Part shown: piece after piece, positions 47,312 to 52,796 of the stretch
How the letters are laid out: every line of letters starts with the position of its first letter
Numbering within the stretch: the first letter of the stretch is position 1
Source: a virus
IMG/VR virus record: IMGVR_UViG_3300046689_000478
Location: 1-54,159 of that record
Length of the DNA: 54,159 nt
Strand: one strand, 5' to 3'
Position numbers and translations under genes: made by a program
The notes under the pieces: model-generated
What the model saw: only the letters and a program-made list of their open reading frames with translations
Databases searched by the model: none
Told to the model about the DNA's origin: nothing

Positions 47312-48014
47312 GACCAAGCCCCCCCCGCCGAAAAAGCCGGCGCCCCAGAAGGTGGACGGCCCCGACCCCAACGCGCAGCCTGACAACATCGCCCTGCCGC
47401 AGCCGCTCGCCGCCAAGGGGGACTTGGTTCTCAATGGCGCCTCAGTTGTCGACGGAGCCGTGAAGATGCTCAAGTGCCGCCGGGTGGTCATCACCTCAGC
47501 AGGCGACGACCGCGGGGTCAATTGGACCGTCACCGGCACCGGCAAGGCCGACGGCCCGGTGATCACCGACACGTTTGCCGGCGCCAATGCGGCTGACGCG
47601 CGCTCCTCGCAGGACTTCCTGACCGTGACCCAGGTGAGCGGATCGGGTCCCGCGGCTGACACGGTCTCGGTCGGAGTTGGTGCCCTCCCGCCGCAGTTTG
47701 TGCCGCTCAATGAGGATGCCGTGTCCGCTGTCGCCATGGCCATGGCCCAGGCCCACCACGGTCCGGACGCGGCCGAAGCCGGCGCGCACTACACCCAGCT
47801 CGCCCGCTCGATCGTCGCGGCCCTCTCCGGCCTCCACGACTTCGAGGGTAACCTGACCAAGCCGGTCGAGCCCGAGCCCAAGGATGAGCCCGCGGTGCTC
47901 GACGACGAGGACCCGGTCCAGGTTCCGGTCAAAGCTCAAGCCGTCCCAGAGCAAGGTCCAGCCCCCGGCCAAGCCCAAATCACCCCCAAGCCCATCCCGG
48001 CTCCGGTCGGGTGA
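47289..48014 (+). CDS. Paralogue of the 741 structural protein
   Basis: 241 aa; ATG 47289 overlaps the previous gene by 23 bases. Pro/Lys-rich start, then RRVVITSAGDDRGVNWTVTG ... TDTFAGANAADARSSQDFLT, the same domain as residues 40-105 of the protein at 741-1370. Residues ~145-190 are helical (VSAVAMAMAQAHHGPDAAEA), and a long Pro/Glu-rich tail follows. Its occurrence in the early region away from the structural genes is unexplained. Confidence 0.6.
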   Translation: MSKTQQLETKPPPPKKPAPQKVDGPDPNAQPDNIALPQPLAAKGDLVLNGASVVDGAVKMLKCRRVVITSAGDDRGVNWTVTGTGKADGPVITDTFAGANAADARSSQDFLTVTQVSGSGPAADTVSVGVGALPPQFVPLNEDAVSAVAMAMAQAHHGPDAAEAGAHYTQLARSIVAALSGLHDFEGNLTKPVEPEPKDEPAVLDDEDPVQVPVKAQAVPEQGPAPGQAQITPKPIPAPVG

Positions 48015-48238
48015 TGGGACAGGACATCCTCGACCGACTGGAGGCGCGGGTAAGCGAACTGACCCGCGCCCCCAATCGCCCGGATGGCCTGCTGCTTGAG
48101 TTGACCCAAGCCATCACCGAGATCAGGCGCCTGCGGTCTCTCGCGGGCGCCGCCACCAAGCCTGTCTGCCGAGGACCAAGCCAAGATCGATCGGGTCTAC
48201 GGGGACCGCCAGGGCGGCTGAGAGCCGCTTGCAACTGA
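48014..48238 (+). CDS. Small coiled-coil protein, likely frameshifted
   Basis: Start shares its A with the previous TGA. Residues 1-47 are a good helix (ILDRLEARVSELTRAPNRPD, AITEIRRLRSLAGAA). After about 48150 the frame turns into low-quality sequence, whereas another frame reads PSLSAEDQAKIDRVYGDRQG and ends with TGA at 48219-48221. One base lost or gained near 48148-48160 would restore a 70-aa protein ending GDRQGG. Confidence 0.5.
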   Translation: MGQDILDRLEARVSELTRAPNRPDGLLLELTQAITEIRRLRSLAGAATKPVCRGPSQDRSGLRGPPGRLRAACN

Positions 48239-48505
48239 CCGAGAGGCAACGCGAAAAATTGGCTCATATATCCAGAACGTTTGCGGGTGTCCCTTTGTTG
48301 ATGGGTTAACTTTCAACAAGTAGAGCCTGCCGTCGTTTATGAATCGATACCACCCGGAGGGTATCCACGGGACCGTGTCTGTGCTCCCGTCTGAATGAAG
48401 CATATTCGTTAACCCACATGGTTTTATCTCTTGCGGGACGACTCGCGATGGCAGCAAAGGAAGGTCAGCCACGCCTTCCGGAGAAAACGTTCTAAGGGCT
48501 CTCAT
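48197..48505 (-). CDS. Hypothetical minus-strand protein
   Basis: 102 aa, ATG 48505 overlapping the stop of the gene before it (ATGA). TFSPEGVADLPLLPSRVVPQ, PCGLTNMLHSDGSTDTVPWI, then GWYRFINDGRLYLLKVNPST and FWIYEPIFRVASRS, a beta-rich sequence. Its end overlaps convergently with the end of the plus gene at 48014. No family recognised; coding quality is clear from residue usage. Confidence 0.55.
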   Translation of the reverse strand: MRALRTFSPEGVADLPLLPSRVVPQEIKPCGLTNMLHSDGSTDTVPWIPSGWYRFINDGRLYLLKVNPSTKGHPQTFWIYEPIFRVASRSVASGSQPPWRSP

Positions 48506-48879
48506 CGCCCACCCACCTGGTAGAGCCCACGGTACCGCACCGGCTCCGCCCCATGTCTGGTCAGCACCACCCCCGCCTTGTCGCACGCCACCACCAATGA
48601 CGGGTACGGGTCGGACTTCCATCCCAAAGCCTCCCGCAGTTCCGGGCGACTCGCCCCCTGGGGGCGCAGAACCAGATCGACCATGACGGCCTCCTTGGAC
48701 CTCAGCTTGAGGCCGTCGGGGCGGCGGTCCGAATCCGGCAAAACCCACCGGGCTGGCTGTTCCCGGACCTTGCCCAACTTGCCCAACGTCTTGCCCAACT
48801 TGGGCGAAGTCTTGCCCAACATGGGCAACGGTTGACCGGTGGGCGTTGCGCAGAGCAGAGTATCAATCGATAGCAGCAT
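48502..48879 (-). CDS. Winged-helix-like (DUF3489-type) regulator with LGK repeats
   Basis: 125 aa from ATG 48879, GGAGA eight bases upstream. Residues ~18-38 repeat LGKTSPKLGKTLGKLGKV. Residues ~65-120 (LRSKEAVMVDLVLRPQGASR then ELREALGWKSDPYPSLVVAC, LTRHGAEPVRYRGLY) look like the DUF3489 winged-helix pattern (SK...v..lL.rp.Ga...el...tgW). Upstream divergent partner is a small HTH gene; together they could form a switch. Confidence 0.55.
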   Translation of the reverse strand: MLLSIDTLLCATPTGQPLPMLGKTSPKLGKTLGKLGKVREQPARWVLPDSDRRPDGLKLRSKEAVMVDLVLRPQGASRPELREALGWKSDPYPSLVVACDKAGVVLTRHGAEPVRYRGLYQVGGR

Positions 48880-48905
48880 GTTCGTCTCCGTTGGTTGAGG
48901 AAAGC

Positions 48906-48923
48906 CGGAACGAATAGTTTCCG
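48906..48923. promoter_or_regulatory. Operator-like palindrome, second divergent region
   Basis: CGGAA (48906-48910) and TTCCG (48919-48923), eight bases apart, in the 56 bases between the two divergent regulator genes. No consensus promoter is clear. Short arms, so modest support. Confidence 0.35.
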
Positions 48924-48935
48924 AGAAATAGGAAC

Positions 48936-49097
48936 ATGTCAATGGCAGAGGACTGGACAAAAGCAACCAGGGACTGGACCCGCTACAGGATCGTCCTACA
49001 GGCCCGCCGAGACGGGAAAACCCTGCAGGAGACCGGCTACATGGTCGGGGTCACGCGGGGTAGAGTCCTTAAGATGTTGAAACAACACGGACTTTGA
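48936..49097 (+). CDS. Small helix-turn-helix protein
   Basis: 53 aa from ATG 48936 (48942 also possible), with AGGA three to five bases ahead. DWTRYRIVLQARRDGKTLQE then GYMVGVTRGRVLKMLKQHGL has the form of an HTH (sigma-region-4-like, recognition helix VTRGRVLKMLK). Divergent from the DUF3489-like gene. Likely DNA-binding; too short for more. Confidence 0.5.
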   Translation: MSMAEDWTKATRDWTRYRIVLQARRDGKTLQETGYMVGVTRGRVLKMLKQHGL

Positions 49098-49169
49098 CGA
49101 AGATGATCCAGTCGTCTACCCTAAACTAGCAAAACCACCCCCGGGAATAGCTCAAAATAGGTCGCTTCT

Positions 49170-49559
49170 ATGCCAACACCCAAAGGTGTGAGATACGGAG
49201 GGCGCCAAAAAGGCACTGGAAACAGGGTCTTAAATACCAGGAAGAAAATAGCTCAAACCATCGCCCAAACCCTCGCCCAACTCGACATCAGCGGTAAGAG
49301 CATGGCCGCGATCCAAGTCGATGGCGCCAGGTTGCTTTGGGGCCTCCTCGAACAGGAGCAGGCTAAAGAGAAACCCCAGCAGGAAGCCATTATCGAGCTG
49401 ACAAAAGCCGCAGGAAAGCTCGCCCACGATGTCTCCCCCTACCTTTACCCGACCCACCAGCAGATTAAACATGCCGGCGACGAAAATGGAGCGCCGATTC
49501 GGTTCGAAAACATGAGCGAGCACCAGCTCGAAATGTTCATCAAGAGGTTGGAAAGATGA
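49170..49559 (+). CDS. Probable terminase small subunit
   Basis: 129 aa. PTPKGVRYGGRQKGTGNRVL is the GR.KGT.N start seen in many TerS proteins; residues 20-95 form long helices (RKKIAQTIAQTLAQLDISGK), and the end HAGDENGAPIRFENMSEHQL resembles the TerS tail. It precedes TerL with about 3.2 kb of small genes between, farther than usual. Would recognise the packaging site. Confidence 0.5.
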   Translation: MPTPKGVRYGGRQKGTGNRVLNTRKKIAQTIAQTLAQLDISGKSMAAIQVDGARLLWGLLEQEQAKEKPQQEAIIELTKAAGKLAHDVSPYLYPTHQQIKHAGDENGAPIRFENMSEHQLEMFIKRLER

Positions 49560-49816
49560 CGCTTCTTGAGCGCCTGGCCGAGATCGAAAGGCTGCGAGCC
49601 GAACGCGATGACCTGATGAAGGCCAACGCGCTGTTGCACGCGCTCATCAGCAACCGTGAGGCCGAGCTTGAGCGGCTGCGGGCGGCGCTCAAACCATTCG
49701 CTGACATGGCCACTTTCGCACTGCGCACTCCGGGAGATTGCGCCCATGGCACCATGACAGTCGAGATCAACCGTCTGCTTTTTGCCAAGGGCGCTCTGGA
49801 GCAGAAATCCCCATGA
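49556..49816 (+). CDS. Small coiled-coil protein
   Basis: 86 aa, ATGA overlap. A leucine/arginine coiled coil (ERLAEIERLRAERDDLMKAN, EAELERLRAALKPFADMATF) with an ALKPFADM motif common in phage proteins of the Ea22/Lar neighbourhood. No function assigned. Confidence 0.5.
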   Translation: MTLLERLAEIERLRAERDDLMKANALLHALISNREAELERLRAALKPFADMATFALRTPGDCAHGTMTVEINRLLFAKGALEQKSP

Positions 49817-49938
49817 CCCACGTCACCGACGGCATCAAATGGATTTCCGGCTATTGGCGCGTCGTGCGGCGCCGGAAAATCGTCGCGACTTTCACCAAGT
49901 ACCTTGAGGCCGAGCAATACTGGAACGCAACTAAATGA
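49813..49938 (+). CDS. Small hypothetical protein
   Basis: 41 aa, ATGA overlap: MTHVTDGIKWISGYWRVVRR, then KIVATFTKYLEAEQYWNAT. The start region, ATGACCCACGTCACCG, is identical to that of the gene at 51047. Basic, with aromatic residues; possibly a DNA mimic or inhibitor-type small protein, but not recognised. Confidence 0.5.
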   Translation: MTHVTDGIKWISGYWRVVRRRKIVATFTKYLEAEQYWNATK

Positions 49939-49972
49939 GCCGGCTCGATCTCGGCGTTTTGGAGGTGTAAGC

Positions 49973-50227
49973 GTGCAAAATAGCTACGAAATCCAAGTCA
50001 GAGGGCAATGTCCGGTCAATCCAACGGATACCGATGTTTATGCCTTTCACATCGAATCTGAGGTCCTGATCGAGGTGGAAAAAATTGTCGCGTTCTTCGC
50101 GGCCAATGCCGGGAAGTCGCAGGTGTTTCAGGAGGTTCTGACGCAGACTTGCGCGGTCGCCTTGGGCGCGCGGGTCACCAGCATCGGCTGGCATTCGGGG
50201 GTGAAGGTCACATGCCGGGCACCATAG
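49973..50227 (+). CDS. Small protein, possibly related to T-fold enzymes
   Basis: 84 aa from GTG 49973 with GGAGG nine bases upstream. YEIQVRGQCPVNPTDTDVYA, IESEVLIEVEKIVAFFAANA, then VFQEVLTQTCAVALGARVTS and GWHSGVKVTCRAP. The pattern of VFQE.LT plus a HSGV.V end is loosely like FolE-type or queuosine-pathway T-fold proteins, and the next-but-one gene is TGT-like, but the match is not enough for a family call. Confidence 0.4.
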   Translation: MQNSYEIQVRGQCPVNPTDTDVYAFHIESEVLIEVEKIVAFFAANAGKSQVFQEVLTQTCAVALGARVTSIGWHSGVKVTCRAP

Positions 50228-50460
50228 AGGATGAGGTGCTGGACCGGTGGGCGCGCGGTGAAGGGCGTGCGTTGATCGCCAGCGACTATCCGTTCCGCAC
50301 ACGCGGTTGGATTAGTGCCATTCTGCGCCGCGCCCGCAAGCGTGGTGACCCGCGCGCCGTCCCGCACCTTCATTTGGCGGCCGGGCAAGATGGCTGGCGG
50401 CGGCACTATCGGTCGGTTCGCAAAAATGGCAAGTACGGCCCGTGGGTGTTCACGCCATGA
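50212..50460 (+). CDS. Small hypothetical protein
   Basis: 82 aa from ATG 50212, overlapping the gene before by 16 bases and the next by ATGA. EDEVLDRWARGEGRALIASD, then WISAILRRARKRGDPRAVPH and YRSVRKNGKYGPWVFTP. Basic helix followed by a beta end, possibly DNA-binding. No family recognised. Confidence 0.45.
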   Translation: MPGTIEDEVLDRWARGEGRALIASDYPFRTRGWISAILRRARKRGDPRAVPHLHLAAGQDGWRRHYRSVRKNGKYGPWVFTP

Positions 50461-51050
50461 TCTATCTCAGCGGTCATGTGCGACCCGCCATGCGGCATCC
50501 GAGGCTCGGGTTCATGTTCACGCCGCAGACGGGAAACCGCTTGCCTGCTGACGTGGTCTGGGCGGCCGACAATGGGCGGTTCAGCGCGCCGGAGAAATAC
50601 ACCGATGCCGGCTATCTTGCATGGCTGGCGGCCCGTGATCCGACCTGTTGCCTGTTCGCGGTGGCCCCAGACGTGCTGGCCGACCATGCCGCAACGGTCG
50701 AGTTATCGCTGCCGCTGCTGCCACGAATCAGGGCGCTCGGCTACCGAGCGGCGTTCGTTGCGCAGGACGGTTGGGACGAGGCGACCGCGCCATGGGACGC
50801 GCTCGATGTTCTGTTCATTGGCGGCACCACGGCGTTCAAGCTCGGCCGGGGTGGGGATGCCATTCTGGCGGCCCGCAAGCGCGGCAAGCCGGTCCATATG
50901 GGGCGGGTCAACAGTTACCTGCGCTTGCGGTTGGCGGCCGCGGTCGGCTGCGCCAGTGCGGATGGGACATTTCTCAAGTTTGGACCCGACGTGAACGAGC
51001 CGAAAATGCTCAGATGGCTGAACCGGTTGGATGAATTGATATTCCTATGA
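50457..51050 (+). CDS. TGT/DpdA-like base-exchange protein
   Basis: 197 aa, ATGA overlap. Features: VWAADNGRFSAPEKYTDAGY, LFAVAPDVLADHAATVELSL, RAAFVAQDGWDEATAPWDAL, DVLFIGGTTAFKLGRGGDAI, PVHMGRVNSYLRLRLAAAVG and GTFLKFGPDVN. These recall the tRNA-guanine transglycosylase fold of phage DpdA-like proteins, in which an AxPD and a FIGG loop bind the base. DpdA puts 7-deazaguanines into DNA. No preQ0 synthesis genes are seen here, so the base would come from the host. Phage proteins of this kind are often left unnamed. Confidence 0.5.
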   Translation: MIYLSGHVRPAMRHPRLGFMFTPQTGNRLPADVVWAADNGRFSAPEKYTDAGYLAWLAARDPTCCLFAVAPDVLADHAATVELSLPLLPRIRALGYRAAFVAQDGWDEATAPWDALDVLFIGGTTAFKLGRGGDAILAARKRGKPVHMGRVNSYLRLRLAAAVGCASADGTFLKFGPDVNEPKMLRWLNRLDELIFL

Positions 51051-51427
51051 CCCACGTCACCGGCGCCATGTTCGCCCTAGCCGCGGCCGGCGCCATGCTG
51101 GCCGTGTGGGTGGTGCGGGGGTCGGAGGCGCCCAAGGCCAAGGCCGATATGCTACGGATCGAACCTGCCGCCCGTGTGGGGTCATTGGCGGTAGTCGCCG
51201 GAAGGCCCACCGTGGCCGAGCCCGTTGGGGCACCGGCGCCAATTGCCCCAGCGGAGCCCGTGGAGTGGCGTTTCGTCTGGCCGCCCCTGGACAGCCCGCC
51301 GCCGTCCCAGGCCACCCACGGCCACGCCGTGGCGGCTGCGGGGGCATCCGACCGGGTCTGCGGGGCTCGAGGCCGCGTGTGGCGCACCAAGCCCAACGGT
51401 TGGAGGTATTGGCGATGTCAAAGATGA
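51047..51427 (+). CDS. Small exported or membrane protein
   Basis: 126 aa, ATGA overlap. A hydrophobic N-terminus (MFALAAAGAMLAVWVVRG) reads as a signal or anchor, followed by a Pro/Ala-rich middle and a C-terminal CGARGRVWRTKPNGWRYWRC with two cysteines. The start sequence repeats that at 49813. Unknown function. Confidence 0.45.
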   Translation: MTHVTGAMFALAAAGAMLAVWVVRGSEAPKAKADMLRIEPAARVGSLAVVAGRPTVAEPVGAPAPIAPAEPVEWRFVWPPLDSPPPSQATHGHAVAAAGASDRVCGARGRVWRTKPNGWRYWRCQR

Positions 51428-51648
51428 GCAGTTACGACGAAGGGTATAAAATGGGGCGCAAAGTGTCCCTAGCTGAAATCAGGCGCATGAAGGAGGCGCT
51501 AAAAATAGCACGAGAATACGTTGCCAAAATTGATGGCATGATGAGTTTTACGCCGCCTGAAAATAGAGTTACCCGCCCCGATCTCGATTTCATAGATGCC
51601 GCCCTGATGGTGGATGTGCAGGATTCACATGGCGAATGCGACCATTGA
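51415..51648 (+). CDS. Small acidic/basic early protein
   Basis: 77 aa from ATG 51415 with GGAGG eight bases upstream, overlapping the previous gene by 13 bases. YDEGYKMGRKVSLAEIRRMK, then LKIAREYVAKIDGMMSFTPP and PDLDFIDAALMVDVQ. Helical. No family recognised. Confidence 0.45.
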   Translation: MSKMSSYDEGYKMGRKVSLAEIRRMKEALKIAREYVAKIDGMMSFTPPENRVTRPDLDFIDAALMVDVQDSHGECDH

Positions 51649-51685
51649 GAGCTTCAGGATTCGATGCGGGCTTGAGGTGGACAGT

Positions 51686-51736
51686 TGCTAACGCGGTGTG
51701 CTAACGCTGCTAACGTGCTAACGCGGGGTGCTAACG
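51686..51736 (+). repeat. Five TGCTAACG iteron-like repeats
   Basis: Exact copies of TGCTAACG start at 51686, 51699, 51708, 51716 and 51729, with spacings 13, 9, 8 and 13. They lie just before the GTG at 51736. Such arrays serve replication origins, operators or packaging recognition. The copies also fall in the frame of a possible longer protein (TTG 51685), so coding is an alternative. Confidence 0.65.
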
Positions 51737-52017
51737 TGGCCACGGACACCGAGATCATCAAAGCGATCGAGCGCCTCCAGCGGGCGCAGCCTCGCAACGA
51801 GGACCTGCTGCTGGTCTGCGAAGAACTGCAGGCGCGGTTGACGGCATCTCGATCGGTGGGCCAGGTTGGCCAGTCGAGGCCTCGCGCCAGCGCGGCGACA
51901 GCGGTCGACCGCGACCCTGGCCACAGCACCAACATGACGGTGGCGAAGCAGAAGGTCGACCGCAAGACATACCAGCGGGAGCTGATGCGCAAGCGCAGAG
52001 CGGAGGGCAAGGCATGA
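51736..52017 (+). CDS. Small early protein with conserved basic tail
   Basis: 93 aa from GTG 51736, chosen because the repeats lie before it (TTG 51685 would run through them). TDTEIIKAIERLQRAQPRNE, then DRKTYQRELMRKRRAEGKA, a basic tail seen in other small phage proteins. Coupled to the next gene by ATGA. Confidence 0.45.
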   Translation: MATDTEIIKAIERLQRAQPRNEDLLLVCEELQARLTASRSVGQVGQSRPRASAATAVDRDPGHSTNMTVAKQKVDRKTYQRELMRKRRAEGKA

Positions 52018-52187
52018 CCGACACCGATTCTCGCGGCGGCGTGGGAAAGCTAGACACGCTTTCGAGAACAGGAAACCGAGGACGGATAGGCACGCTCGCC
52101 TCTGACCCGTCACCAAGGGGTGCGACGGAGCCTTTGGCGGTGGGGCCTGATGTCCGGAATGAAGCGCCGGACCCGCGAGAAGCATGA
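52014..52187 (+). CDS. Small hydrophilic protein
   Basis: 57 aa, ATGA overlaps on both sides. TDTDSRGGVGKLDTLSRTGN, then RGATEPLAVGPDVRNEAPDP. Probably disordered. Supported by coupling at both ends only. Confidence 0.4.
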   Translation: MTDTDSRGGVGKLDTLSRTGNRGRIGTLASDPSPRGATEPLAVGPDVRNEAPDPREA

Positions 52188-52447
52188 GGGACCTTCCGTA
52201 TATCCCGGCTGACCGGATGGAGCGGATGAAGAAAGTCTGGCCCTCGTCCTACTCAGGCGCTTTCCTGGAGGGCGTGGAGGATTATTTCGTGAAGATGCGC
52301 GCACGGGATAACCCATACACAATGCGCCTATATCGAGACTGTGCGGGTGGCCCTCCGCGCGCTCGGATGATGTGTCGTGCCTGGCGGGAAGGGTGGCGAA
52401 CGGCCAAGCAAGCGGACGCCGCGCTGCGAAAGATGGGGGTGCCGTGA
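52184..52447 (+). CDS. Small RMF-like protein
   Basis: 87 aa, ATGA overlap. YSGAFLEGVEDYFVKMRARD then NPYTMRLYRD and CRAWREGWRTAKQ follow the ribosome modulation factor pattern (G..AG..... NPY.......W..GW). RMF promotes ribosome hibernation; phage relatives may alter host translation. Weak but visible match. Confidence 0.4.
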   Translation: MRDLPYIPADRMERMKKVWPSSYSGAFLEGVEDYFVKMRARDNPYTMRLYRDCAGGPPRARMMCRAWREGWRTAKQADAALRKMGVP

Positions 52448-52631
52448 GCAATCTTCTCGCCGACGAATTGACGAAGCTGGTCGTCACCTGGCGGGCCTCG
52501 CGCTGGCTGGCAAAGGTTTCGGTCGCGCATGTTACGCGGTGAAGGTCGCCTACCGCCTTCCGGAGATCGTCAAAGCCCTGAATGATGCGGAGGGGAGACA
52601 TAAAGTTTTTAACCACCACAACGGAGAATGA
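52444..52631 (+). pseudogene. Frameshifted small gene
   Basis: GTG 52444 (GTGA overlap) starts SNLLADELTKLVVTWRASRW, but a TGA follows at 52540-52542. Another frame carries GKGFGRACYAVKVAYRLPEI then VKALNDAEGRHKVFNHHNGE to a TGA at 52629-52631, which reads as real protein. A one-base shift near 52505-52515 (GGCAAAGG) would give one 62-aa product. Either a broken gene, a sequencing error or a recoding site. Confidence 0.5.
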
Positions 52632-52634
52632 GAA

Positions 52635-52796
52635 ATGCTCCACGACCCCACGATAATTATCGTCCTTTTGTTCGTTTTTCTGGCAGCCGCCACCACGGCG
52701 GTCAATATTTCCGAGCATCGCCGCCGCGCCCTCCTAACGCCGGCCGAGCGGTCTGCGGAGGATGAGGAATCCAGGCGCGAATCGACAATATGGTGA
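52635..52796 (+). CDS. Single-pass membrane microprotein
   Basis: 53 aa from ATG 52635 with GGAGA nine bases upstream. One helix (IIIVLLFVFLAAATTAVNIS) then a basic and acidic tail (RRRALLTPAERSAEDEES). Its TGA overlaps the terL start region. Unknown role. Confidence 0.55.
   Translation: MLHDPTIIIVLLFVFLAAATTAVNISEHRRRALLTPAERSAEDEESRRESTIW

Noticed and set aside
52500-52515. Programmed -1 frameshift at GGCAAAGG
   Set aside because: The heptamer does not fit X-XXY-YYZ; a plain indel or decay is more likely.
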